In this document: positions 11,421 through 22,127 of the stretch, piece by piece | How the letters are laid out: each line of letters opens with the position of its first letter | Numbering within the stretch: the stretch's first letter is position 1 | Assembly: GCA_002914845.1 (NCBI GenBank) | Contig: JXTC01000234.1 | Span: 72,002 to 136,001 of the forward strand | Length of the DNA stretch: 64,000 bases | From: Trema orientale | Lineage: Eukaryota > Streptophyta > Magnoliopsida > Rosales > Cannabaceae | Reading direction: 5' to 3' | Made by a program: the position numbers and the translations under genes | Notes under the pieces: model-generated | What the model saw: the letters and a program-made list of their open reading frames with translations, nothing else | What the model was told of the DNA's origin: nothing | The model's database searches: none

Positions 11421-13084
11421 GAAGACCGTGTCTGAAGGTCATGAAATTCTATGATGCCGGAGGTAGTGATACTTGTATGCCCTTGACAACGGCAAAGGAA
11501 ATCTGGGAATTCTATAAAGAGACATATTCAAAAGTCCAAGATGCTGCCCAAATCTATGATATCAAGACCAGAATTTTAGTGACTAAACAAAGTAGTCATT
11601 TTGTCACTGAATACGCCAACATTTTGCAGAATCTGTGGCAAAAGCATGACCACTACCAATGTATTGAGATGGTGTAGTGATGATGCTACTCTTCTTAAAA
11701 GATCCATGGAGAAAGAGAGAATTTATAATTTTCTTGTGGGTTTGAATGCTGAGTTTGATCTGGTCAGAGTTCAAGTACTAGGAAAAGAAGATCTGCCATC
11801 CCTGAATGAGACCATTTGTATAATCCAAGGAGATAAGGCCGCAAAGGGGTCACGCCTCGACCTATGGAATGTTCTGCTATGATCGCAAAGGGCGGTAATA
11901 CGAAAAATTTTGGATCAGATCAGCATCCTAATAATTATTCTGGTGGAGTAACCAGCAAGGCAAGGAATGAGGAATTTGTATGGCATACTTACTACAGAAA
12001 GGCATGGCATACAAATCTCCAACAAAACTCCCAAACAACCACCTGGAATTGGATAGCCATAGATGGGAAAGTAAGGGGACAACCATGCTTGACAACAGTG
12101 CAACTAGGAGAAAAAGTTGATTGCTTTCTGGACTAGGTAGATTTCAACAGAGAGGAAATCAAAAAATTGAAAAATTACCTGGACACTTTAGAGAAACCTA
12201 TGGGTTCAAGTACCTGTTCTTTGGCATTTTTAGGTAATAATTCTCGAGCCTATAAACTTAGTGCCTCACGTATGCCTACAAAATGATCATGGTGATTGAC
12301 TCGGGAGCGACATATTATCTAAGTCCTCTCGTGAATTTGTTTCTTATACTCCTTGTCCTAGTAATAAGAAAATAACAACTGCGGATGGAACTTTGGTTAC
12401 AGTTGCTACTCAAGGAAATATTGTTATTAACTCGAAAATTGTTCTTAAAAATGTTCTGCATGAAGTTGTCCATAAATCTTGTTTCAATTCAGAAACTTAC
12501 GAAAGATTTGAAATGTTTGGTGACTTTTTCCCCTACAAGGAAGATGATTGGACTTGCTAGAGAGAAGAACGAACTCTACTATCTTGAAGAATCCGATGGG
12601 CAAACTAGCACTCGAAATTCTGTCTCTTTGTCATTGTTTTCTGAATCGTCCCTTTCAAATAAAAACAAAATTTGTTGTATCATCCTCGGCTTGGTCATCA
12701 ATCTTTTAGTATTCTTAAAGTTGTGTATCCAGATTTGTTTAATGGGATTGATATGGGAATTTTTCATTGTGACATCTGTGAGAATGCTAAACACAAGCAT
12801 ACTTCTTTTCCAATAAGTAATAAAATAATGTCAATTCCTTTTTCTCTTATTCATAGTGATGTTTAGGGACTGTTTATAGTTCCAAATATTTCTGGGGCAC
12901 GCTGGTTTGTTTCATTTAATGATGATTGTACTCGTGTTTCGTAGATTTTCCTTTCAAACAGAACTATGATGTTACTACTACCTTTCAAACATTCTTTCAC
13001 ATGATTAAAAATCAATTTAGGGTAGACATTAAGAGAGTTAGGACAGATAATGCTCAGATCACCATTTTTTCAACAAAACGGGTA
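11421..13084 (+). pseudogene. Copia-1 retrotransposon, gag to integrase (5' part), degenerate
   Basis: Three domains are recognisable in changing frames. Gag of the UBN2 type spans about 11,441-11,870 (TAKEIWEFYKETYSKVQDA, then YANILQNLW and FLVGLNAEFDLVRVQVLG). The aspartic protease active site VIDSGAT lies near 12,293-12,313. The gag-pre-integrase segment with H and CxxC zinc ligands (LGHQSF, HCDICENAKH) lies near 12,672-12,800, followed by the start of the integrase core (SFNDDCTRV, RVRTDNAQ) to about 13,060. Frameshifts and stops between the blocks show that it is dead. The gypsy element inserted at 13,090 interrupts the integrase, which resumes at 21,772. Confidence 0.85.
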
Positions 13085-13089
13085 ATTCA
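13085..13089. repeat. Target-site duplication ATTCA, left copy
   Basis: ATTCA precedes the LTR start at 13,090 and recurs at 21,767-21,771 right after the other LTR. This is the 5-bp duplication expected from LTR-element integrase. Confidence 0.9.
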
Positions 13090-15136
13090 TGTAACATCCC
13101 CCGATCCCACGCACGTACGTAAGGATATTTGTCTAAATATTTAGTGAGATCGGGAGACGCTATTCAGCTTAAAACTGATAAAATCGGAGAAAATTAAAAC
13201 TTCTTAAACTTCCTGAAAGAAAAAGAGAAATTCCACTCATAATTATACGAAGTCTAATTTATACGTTTATACATATTCATAAAGTGGACCTCTCAGAAAA
13301 ATATACATAATGCACACACACTCAAAACAGATACAAAATTTTCAGTCAGAAAACCACAGCGTCCAAATACTCATATACACAAGTCGCGGTCAGAAAGTCG
13401 GCCCTCCTCCTCTAACTCACATAATATTAGAACCCTCTGCAATGTAAGAATATTTATGAGTATAAAACTCAGCAAGTAACATATGCAGATGCAGAGTGCA
13501 CATGAAAGAGAACAGATAATCATATCATTGGGATCCCTGTGTATATTGTATTGCCTGACAAGACCGTGAATCGCATACTGAGCCACTCAGAGAGCATATA
13601 ACATATTATGAGCAATATGGAGGTCTCGAGCCCCAGAAAATCCCCTCTGTGTACAGTAGAGGTCCATCCCATACCGCCGTCAGAGTGTTCCCAAAGGAAC
13701 CATAGTATCCCCGAAAGGACCAGAGTGTTCCCAAAGGAACCAAAGTGTCCCCGAAGGAACCATATCACATATTTGGGCGCTGACCCACCACACCCTATTC
13801 ACCAATACTCGTCAGGCAATATAAATATACCACGTATTCATGTCTCATGTAAAGCATAATGACAGATATGTATGTACACATATGCACAAATTCCACATTC
13901 ACAGATTCCATAGATTCACAGAAACAGAGAATTTCTTACATTGCAGGTGTGACGTTACTTACCTCAATTCCGAGCTTTTATATGTTTTCTAGTGAAATGC
14001 TCTTTGCTCAAGGTACAATTGACGTGCTCCTATTAACAAATCGATGAAAAGCCTTTTCTCGGTTACTAAGTATGCAAAACTATGATTTGCTATCATCAGA
14101 TTGGTACTAAAAAAAAATACACACTATCCTTATGTCTAACTATGTTAATAGGAAAGAATATATAATATTTACAAAAATTAACGAACTTAGTCAAGTACAA
14201 AGAAAGTAAAATATGTGCCCATACTTCTTACAAGAAATCTTAATCAAGCATACTGGTGGCAAAAGAAAGGTTACGATTTGATCCAAGATATTAGCATTAC
14301 TATTAACTCAATACGCAGACAAATATCAAGTTAATTTTCGTGATTCATAATACCTATATGTTTAAAGCATCCTCCAGTAATTAAATAATTAACAACACTA
14401 CAAGATCTAGTCGAATACCTCCTAATTTTTCTTGCTCAATTCTTTTAGTAATTGATATATATATCATCACCTAAGAATATCATGGGAATAGCAAATTCAG
14501 GAAATTTAAGCCCCATAATTCATTAATCCAAAGTCAAGCACGTAAAATGGAAGAAAGAAAAAGAAAAAGAAAAAAAATAAAAAAAAAAAGAAAAATCTAT
14601 GAACATTTCTAACTTAATATCCTAAGGCTTCTAAAATACATGCACCAGATTGATAATTATTATATACTAGCCCACAAATACAATTTTAATCCATTTCCCT
14701 AACATATATATACACATCGGATAAAACACTAAGCTAGAAGTTTGAAACCAACTCTCACAATTTCACTAGAATGAATGGCAATTTGGAGAATGAATTGAAA
14801 TTCAACAAATTATGGCATAGAGATATATACCGCTATTTCAACAATTACCTATAAGCTGATTGATAAAGAATTTCTAGAAATATACCTCACAATCGTACAA
14901 AAAATATGATGACAACTCAAGAGTTAGACATCATTATATCCTATTCTTGATTCCCATGAAACCAGATAAGTGGCAATAACTATAGACTGAACTTTGTTTT
15001 CATTTATTCATAAAAGAAATGAAAAGGAACAACTAGAGAAGAGAGGAAACTCCTTTTCGGCAACTGAGTATAACAAAGAAGATCTAGCCTCTTAACATAA
15101 GGTTGCCGACTCAAAAAGTCGGTTTCTCCACCTTAA

Positions 15137-15167
<31 letters not shown>

Positions 15168-15834
15168 TTTTAAAATACTAAGCACTTAAGTATAAATACA
15201 AGGAACTCATAAAATTAATACATATATAACTAATCTAGTAATAACCAAAAAAAAAAAAAACAACCAGACCCCTTCTATTTTTTTTATTATTATTATTATT
15301 TTTTGACCTGAAAACGAAACAATAATCTAACTTATCCCAAATTAGCTTAGAAATGGAACATGTGGATTAATATGTGTCTTAATCAAGTAAAAGCAAATCT
15401 AAATTTGGACGATAAATTTTCTAAATTCATATTTTGACTTAAAATACGACACTTAGAACTTGACCCCACAAGTAATAGAAAATGAAGTAAATGGTCAACT
15501 TAATTAATAAGTATTTCTTAATCTAGAAAAATTCTAATTATAATCATGTTATGATAAAACCAAGTTACAACAGTGTATAATAAAACAAAAATGCACAGTA
15601 TAATTATTATTGATTTAATGCATGTCAAATTTGTACCAAAGGGCAATATTCGAGCATTTCACTTCAAAATTACTAAAAAAGTAATAGTTATAGAAATAAC
15701 AGATATAATGACTACTCAAAATTATATGTACATAAATGACATTAATATATATATAAAATATTATGCAATCATGTTATTATTGGCTTTTTAATTATGTGAG
15801 GAATGGATGTTATTTGGAAATTCAGGATCTCACA
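13090..15834 (-). repeat. 3' LTR of the gypsy element (2,745 bp)
   Basis: The plus-strand edges are TGTAACATCC and GGATCTCACA, a TG..CA pair. It contains a run of short units around 13,685-13,770 (GTGTTCCCAAAGGAACCA and variants), conserved in the other LTR, and an ATT microsatellite near 15,138-15,167. Short open frames inside (for example 13,608-13,859) recur in both LTRs only because the DNA is duplicated and show no protein-family features. Confidence 0.93.
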
Positions 15835-15850
15835 ATCCTTCCCTCCTAAT
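15835..15850 (-). other. Polypurine tract of the gypsy element
   Basis: Next to the 3' LTR the minus strand reads AGGAGGGAAGGAT, the purine run expected to prime plus-strand DNA synthesis. Confidence 0.75.
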
Positions 15851-17257
15851 AAAAATTTCGTCCTTGAAATTTTCTTACCGAACAACTCTGGATGTTGATT
15901 TTTCATTCTGTCTTCCCTCTCCCATGTAGCTTCCTCAACAGAATGATTCTGCTATAAAACTTTCACTAAAAGAATCTTTTTGTTTCTCAATTCTTTCTCC
16001 TTTCTATCTAAAATCTGAACGGGGCGTTCCTCATAGCTAAATTTTGGATCTAACTCAAGTGGCTCCTAGCTAAGAATATGGGATGGATCTGATACATACT
16101 TTTTCAACATAAAAATGTGGAAAACGTTGTGGACACCTGACAACTCCGGGGGTAAGGCAAGTCTATAAGCAACATTCTCAACTTTCTCGAGGATCTCATA
16201 CGGTTCGATGAATCTCAGACTCAACTTTCCTTTCTTTCCAAATCTCATAATACCTTTCATAGGGGCGACCTTAAGAAATACTTTCTCACCAACAGAAAAA
16301 TGTAAAGGTCGACGTTCTGGATCTACATAAAATTTTTGTCTACTTTGAGCTGCTATCATACGTTTTCTGATCTTCTCAACTACCTCAGCTGTATCTCTAA
16401 TAATATTGGGACCCAAATAACGTCGCTCTCCAACCTCATCCCAGTGAACTGGAGATCTGCACTTTCTACCATACAACATCTCATAAGGTGCAATACCAAT
16501 CGTAGCTTGAAAGCTGTTATTATAAGAGAACTCAATCAGTGGTAGTTAATGGTTCCACGACCCCTGGAAATCCATAACATAAGCTCTAAGCATATCTTCT
16601 AATATCTGAATAGTCCTCTCAGCTTGGCCATCTGTCTGTGGATGGAATGCAGTACTAAATCTCAATTTTGTTCCCAAAGCTCGCTGTACACTCCCAAAAT
16701 TTTGAAGTAAATCTTGCATCTCTATCTGAGATAATAGAAACTGGAATTCCATGAAATCTAACGATTTCCTTAATGTACAATGCTGCAAGCTTATCCATAG
16801 AATAGGTCATAGAAATCGGAATAAAATGAGCTACCTTGGTGTGTCTGTCGACTATAACCCATACTCCATCCTGACGTGATACCGTCTTTGGTAATCCAAC
16901 TACAAAATCCATGGCTATCTCTTCCCATTTCCACTCAGGTAACTGGAGTGGTTGTAGCTCGCCTGTTGGTCTCTTGTGCTCGGCCTTAATCTGTTGACAT
17001 GTTAAGCAATGTTCCACAAACTTGAAAATATCTTTCTTTATTCCTGGCCACCAGTAAAGAATCTTCAAATCATTGTACATTTTAGTAGTGCCTGGATGGA
17101 CTGAATATGGAGTATTGTGTGCTTCTACTTGAATTTCTTCCTTGATATTTCTGTCATCTGGTACACATAGTCTACCTTGAATTCTGATAACTACTTCAGC
17201 AGAAATACTGAAATCTGACTTTTTTCCTGACTCTATTAATTCTTTATGTCCAATCAA
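15851..17257 (-). pseudogene. Gypsy integrase and C-terminal chromodomain-like region, broken
   Basis: The block from 17,257 to 16,655 carries the HHCC zinc-binding region ([18 protein letters not shown]) and two core catalytic Asp sites ([16 protein letters not shown]). A frameshift near 16,700 moves the reading to 16,788-16,546, which holds the third acidic residue in [11 protein letters not shown] stop follows at about 16,543, and the reading continues from 16,479 to 16,066 with MLYGRKCRSP, GEKVFLKVAP and HNVFHIFMLKKYV. Beyond it, 16,065-15,880 resembles a chromodomain but has several stops. A chromodomain in this family targets insertion to particular chromatin; here it is decayed. Confidence 0.85.
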
Positions 17258-17272
17258 CTCAGGATCTTCTTT

Positions 17273-17770
17273 TTAACCTTGTTTAATTCTGTCTAATAGG
17301 GTAGATTGTAATGTGATAGAAGATAGTGTACCAGTTATTAACTTGATGCCTGATCTACATAAATCTTCTTGCAGAAGTTTCTCTAACTTGTGTAAAGCTG
17401 TCAGATTTCCAGATGATTTCCTGCTGAGTGCATCCGCCACAACATTGGCTTTTCCTGGATGATAACTAATATCGCAATCGTAGTCTTTCACTAATTCTAG
17501 CCAACGTCTTTGTCTCATGTTCAGTCCCTTCTGAGTAAACAAATACTTTAAACTTTTGTGATCGGTAAAAATTTCACAATGAACACCATACAAATAATGT
17601 CGCCAAATCTTCAATGCAAATACCACTACTACTAGTTCTAAATCATGAATAGGATAGTTACGCTCATAATCCTTTAGCTGTCTAGAAGCATAGGCAATAA
17701 CTTTCTCATTTTACATGAGGATGCATCCCAAACCTTGTTTCGAAGCATCACTATAAATGATAAAACCTTC
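17273..17770 (-). pseudogene. Gypsy RNase H domain, broken
   Basis: The minus-strand frame from about 17,770 reads IIYSDASK at the start of the RNase H fold, meets a stop near 17,711, and continues from 17,626 with [23 protein letters not shown] and [15 protein letters not shown]. The last motif closes the Ty3/gypsy RNase H domain. It lies only about 60 bp from the start of the RT domain because the RT core is deleted. Confidence 0.85.
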
Positions 17771-18494
17771 TGTACCTAAAGGTATAGTCAAGACTGGTGC
17801 TGAAATTAATCTCTGTTGGGGCCATCCTATAAGGTGTCTTAGAAATAGGTGCGGTACCTGGTGCTAAATCAATAGCAAAATCAATGTCTCTTACAGGTGG
17901 TAAACCTGATAAATCCTCTTGAAACACTTCCAAAAAATCCTACACAACTGAAACATCTTCTAGTCTTAACTTCTGCTCAACAAACGTATCAGAAACACTA
18001 GCCAAATATCCTGTACTACCATTTTCTAATAATTTCCAAGCTTTCATAGCTGAAATAAAAGGGAACTTGATTTTATACTGAGTACCCATAAGTGTCATCC
18101 GATCAGCATTAGGAGGGTGAAATGTCACTATTTTCTTTTTACAGTCAATCTTAGCAAAATACTTTGACAGCCAATCCATACCCAAAATAATCTCATAGTC
18201 ATCCAACTCAAGTATAATTAAGTCTGCAAATAACTCTTTATCTTCCACCAAAATAGGACAAGCTTTCAAAATTTTGTCTGAATACATAACCTCTCTAAAG
18301 GGAAGTGTAGTGCCAAACAGAGTACTCTTTTGATCTGTAGGACGACCCAATCTCCTCACAAATCTTAATGATGCATGTGAGTGTGTGGATCCTAAATCTA
18401 TTAATTCATGAGCTATAATGTCAGAAATTAATATCTTACCTGTGATAACAGATGGGCCTGCCTCGGTCTCAAGTCCAGTATCTGTTTTAGTCAT
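17751..18494 (-). pseudogene. Gypsy protease and the first residues of reverse transcriptase; RT core deleted
   Basis: The frame 18,494-17,940 holds the aspartic protease with LIDLGSTHSHAS; the usual DSG/DTG triad reads DLG, so activity is doubtful. After a stop at 17,940, the linker [15 protein letters not shown] and the RT entry motif PYRMAP appear at 17,933-17,810. The sequence then jumps within about 60 bp to the region just before RNase H. The whole palm, with its YxDD site, is missing (about 200 residues by comparison with family layout). The element cannot have supplied its own reverse transcriptase after this deletion. Confidence 0.85.
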
Positions 18495-18521
18495 AGCATA
18501 AAGCCTATCACCAGGTTTCTT

Positions 18522-19251
18522 CTAATCATTTTCTGCTTCAGGATAATCCTTGATAAAATGACCACTTTTACCGTATCTGAAACATAACCTTATAGCTCTA
18601 CGATACTCTCTAATATGATTTTTACCACAAAGGTTACACTGCTGTAGACTAGTATTAATGGTCTCTTCGTCAATCCTGGGATGCTTACCTTGATCAGGTC
18701 GAGGCTGTTGAGCTGGAACTCCCTTCCTTTTCATATCCTGAGGACGTTGAAACTAAGTATGTTCTCTTCCTACTTGAAAACCAGGTCTAAAACCTCTCCC
18801 AGGTCATAGTAGTTTGTAGTGATATCATGAATAGTACTCATGGTGTCTCACCAGTACTCAGCATGATATGTCTCAGCATAAAACTAGCTTATGGGACTTT
18901 ATCTGCATCAGAAATCTTGGTATAAACTAACATACGCTCAGTGGTTCTAATCCATTGCTCTGCCTAAATTGGATCAATCCCGCCATCAAAGATTGGAGGC
19001 TGAAGTTTCTTAAATCTCTTCCCAGTACTCTCACTAGTATCCTGTCTCTGTTGGGGTGGTAGTGGTGGAGGGTTAGGTTGATTTTCTTGTCTCATATGCG
19101 GCTCTAATATATTATGTATCAAAGAAGCTAATTGTTCAACCCGATTACCACCCTGTGAAGAAGGTGTATCCTTTTCGAAATTATCTTGACCCCGAGTAGT
19201 CACCATACAGATATCCTCACACCTAGAATCCATAGCTCCAATTATAGCCAA
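18522..19251 (-). pseudogene. Gypsy gag, internally deleted with altered zinc knuckle
   Basis: The N-terminal part at 19,251-18,964 has MVTTRGQ, a Pro/Gln-rich stretch and KKLQPPIFDGG, typical of the start of the chromovirus capsid. Only about 230 bp of broken sequence follows before the nucleocapsid part (18,734-18,522), so most of the capsid is gone. The knuckle reads CFRYGKSGHFIKDY: the second and last Cys of CxxC..H..C are Tyr, each a single G-to-A change on the coding strand. Confidence 0.8.
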
Positions 19252-19388
19252 TAATATTCATTACCAGAATATGCAAATAAAACAAATTCATAACAGATAT
19301 CAAAATGCATATCAAAAACTTACAGAGGAGTGAGGCTTCCTTTCCTTCCAGACGTGTGTATATAAGCGGTCTTCAGAATCATTTTAAA

Positions 19389-19406
19389 ACAGAAGCTCTG
19401 ATACCA
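19389..19406 (-). other. Primer-binding site of the gypsy element (initiator Met-tRNA type)
   Basis: Two bases inside the 5' LTR edge the minus strand reads TGGTATCAGAGCTTCTG. The first 12 bases match the classic plant site complementary to the initiator Met-tRNA 3' end. This fixes the minus orientation of the element. Confidence 0.9.
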
Positions 19407-19408
19407 AC

Positions 19409-21766
19409 TATAACATCCCCCGATCCCACGCACGTATATAAGGATATTTGTCTAAATATTTAGTGAGATCGGGAGACTCTACTCAGCTTAAAACTGATAA
19501 AATCGGGGAAAATTAAAACTTTTTAAACTTCCTGAAAGAAAAAGGAAAATTTCACTCATAATTATACAAAGTCTAATTTATACGTTTATACATATTCACA
19601 AAGTGGACCTCTCAGAAAAATATACATAATGTACATACACTCAAAACAGATACAAAATTTTCAGTCAGAAAACCACAGTGTCAAAATGCTCATATACACA
19701 AGCTGCGGTCAGAAAGTCGGCGCTACTCCTCTAACTCACATAATATTAGAACCCTCTGCAATGTAAGAATAGTTATAAGTATAAAACTCAGTAAGTAACA
19801 TATGCAGATGCAGAGTGCACATGACAGAGAACAGATAATCATATGATTGGGATCCTTGTGTATATTGTATTGTCTGACAAGACCGTGAATCGCATACTGA
19901 GCCACTCAGAGAGCATATAACATATCATGAGCAATATGGAGGTCTCGAGCCCCAGAAAATCCCCTCTATGTACAGCAGAGGTCCAATCCATACCGTCGTC
20001 AGAGTATTCCCAAAGGAACCATAGTGTCCCCGAAAGGACCAGAGTGTTCCCGAAGGAACCATAGTGTCCCCGAAGGAACTATATCACATATTTGGGCGCT
20101 GGCCCGCCACACCTTATTCACCCATACTTGTCAGGCAATATAAATACACCACATGTTCACGTCTCATGTAAAGCATAATGATAGATATGTATGTACACAT
20201 ATGCACAAATTCCACAGTCAAAAATTCCACATTCACAGATTCCACAGATTCACAGAAACAAAAAATTTCTTACATTGCAGGTGTGGCGTTACTTACCTCA
20301 ATTCTGAGCTTTTATATGTTTTCTAGTGAAATACTCTTTGCTCAAGGTATAATTGATGTGCTCCTATTAACAAATCAATGAAAAGCCTTTTCTCGGTTAC
20401 TAAGCATGCAAAACTACAATTTTGCTATCATCAGATTAGTACTAAAAAAAAATGCACACTATCCTTATGTCTAGCTATGTTAATAGGAAAGAATATATAA
20501 TATTTACAAAAATTAACGAACTTAGTCAAGTACAAATAAAGTAAAATATGTGCCCATACTTCTTACAAGAAATCTTAATCAAGCATACTGGTGGCAAAAT
20601 AAAGGTTACGATTTGATCCAAGATATTAACATTACTATTAACTCAATACGCAGACAAATATCAAGTTAATTTTCGTGATTCATAACACCTATATGTTTAA
20701 AGCATCCTCCAGTAATTAAATAATTAACAACACTACAAGATCTAGTCGAATACCTCCTAATTTTTCTTGCTCAATTCTTTTNNNNNNNNNNNNNNNNNNN
20801 NNNNNNNNNNNNNNNNNNNNNNNNNNNNNNNNNNNNNNNNNNNNNNNNNNNNNNNNNNNNNNNNNNNNNNNNNNNNNNNNNNNNNNNNNNNNNNNNNNNN
20901 NNNNNNNNNNNNNNNNNNNNNNNNNNNNNNNNNNNNNNNNNNNNNNNNNNNNNNNNNNNNNNNNNNNNNNNNNNNNNNNNNNNNNNNNNNNNNNNNNNNN
21001 NNNNNNNNNNNNNNNNNNNNNNNNNNNNNNNNNNNNNNNNNNNNNNNNNNNNNNNNNNNNNNNNNNNNNNNNNNNNNNNNNNNNNNNNNNNNNNNNNNNN
21101 NNNNNNNNNNNNNNNNNNNNNNNNNNNNNNNNNNNNNNNNNNNNNNNNNNNNNNNNNNNNNNNNNNNNNNNNNNNNNNNNNNNNNNNNNNNNNNNNNNNN
21201 NNNNNNNNNNNNNTTATTATTATTATTATTTTTTGACCTGAAAACGAAACAATAAGCTAACTCATCCCAAATTAGCTTAGAAATGGAACATGTGGATTAA
21301 CATGTGTCTTAATCAAGTAAAAGCAAATCTAAACTTGGACGATAAATTTTCTAAATTCATATTTTGACTTAAAATACGACACTTAGAACTTGACCCCACA
21401 AGTAATAGAAAATTAAGTAAACGGTCAACTTAATTAATAAGTATTTCTTAATCTAGAAAAATTCTAATTATAATCATGTTATGATAAAACCAAGTTACAA
21501 TAGTGTATAATAAAACAAAAATGCACAGTATAATTATTATTGATTTAATGCATATCAAATTTGTACCAAAGAGCAATGTTCTAGCATTTCACTGCAAAAT
21601 TACTAAAAAAGTAATAGTTATAGAAATAACGGATATAACGACTACTCAAAATTATATGCACATAAATGACATTAATATATATAAAAAAAATATTATGCAA
21701 TCATGTTATTATTGGCTTTTTAATTATGTGCGGAATGGATGTTATTTGGAAATTCAGGATCTCACA
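19409..21766 (-). repeat. 5' LTR of the gypsy element, containing an assembly gap
   Basis: It aligns base for base with 13,090-15,834 on both sides of a block of Ns. Its inner edge reads TATAACATCC, so the terminal TG is TA, a point change. Without the gap it should be close to 2,750 bp long. Confidence 0.93.
20782..21213. other. Assembly gap (432 Ns)
   Basis: The gap lies inside the 5' LTR. The matching stretch of the sister LTR is 14,454-15,283, about 830 bp, so the N run is probably about 400 bp too short. The missing part includes A-rich and ATT microsatellite stretches. Confidence 0.95.
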
Positions 21767-21771
21767 ATTCA
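21767..21771. repeat. Target-site duplication ATTCA, right copy
   Basis: This copy matches 13,085-13,089 and marks where the Copia-1 sequence resumes. Confidence 0.9.
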
Positions 21772-22107
21772 TGAGTCCTCATGCATCAATATACCACAAC
21801 AAAATGGAGTGGCTAAGAGAAAAATTGATCACCTTCTTGATATTACTCGAGCTTTTCTCTTTCAAAAAATGTTAAAAAAAATTATTGGGGAGAGGCTATT
21901 TTAATTGCTGCCCATCTTATCAGTAGGTTACCCTCTAGAATTCTTAACTGTAAGAGTCCAACATAGCTTTTCTCAAAAAAATTTCCAGACTTCAAAACCA
22001 CCAACAATTTAACTCCTTGAATATTTGGGTGTGTGTCATTTGTTCATGTTCATTCTAATCAAAGGGGTAAACTTGATCCAAGGACTCTAAAATGTGTTTT
22101 TGTTGAT
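21772..22107 (+). pseudogene. Copia-1 integrase, 3' part
   Basis: Right after the duplicated ATTCA the Copia-1 frame resumes with the integrase segment HESSCINIPQQNGVAKRK, followed by KLDPRTLKCVFV near 22,067-22,103. Taking out the gypsy element restores the interrupted integrase region, so this is the other half of the block ending at 13,084. RT and RNase H of this element are absent: the sequence runs straight into the polypurine-like stretch of the next element at about 22,108. Confidence 0.85.
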
Positions 22108-22127
22108 TTAAAGGGCAAGAGGGAGAT
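22108..22127 (+). other. Polypurine-like tract to the left of LTR A
   Basis: TTAAAGGGCAAGAGGGAGAT matches the genuine Copia-2 polypurine tract at 30,181-30,200 in all but two or three bases. It therefore looks like the 3' end of another copy of the same family joined to LTR A. Confidence 0.75.

Larger units (their letters stand above)
13090..21766 (-). mobile_element. Ty3/gypsy LTR retrotransposon (chromovirus, Tekay/Del-like), nested in Copia-1
   Basis: Two long direct repeats (13,090-15,834 and 19,409-21,766) flank a minus-strand gag-protease-RT/RNase H-integrase region. A 5-bp target duplication (ATTCA) borders them. In the sense orientation the LTR begins TGTGAGATCC and ends GATGTTACA. 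The primer-binding site, polypurine tract and integrase C-terminus (HNVFH, MLKKYV, then a broken chromodomain-like segment) fit plant chromoviruses. Many stops, frameshifts and two large deletions make it non-autonomous. The LTRs differ by roughly 5 percent over the first 180 bp that I compared by eye, mostly transitions, so it is not a recent insertion. Confidence 0.93.

Noticed and set aside
13520-14047. Frames of 60-83 codons in the gypsy LTR, with counterparts near 19,723-20,381
   Set aside because: LTR duplication explains the counterparts; no protein-family features are present.
20767-21255. 162-codon frame
   Set aside because: It is an artefact of translating the N gap.
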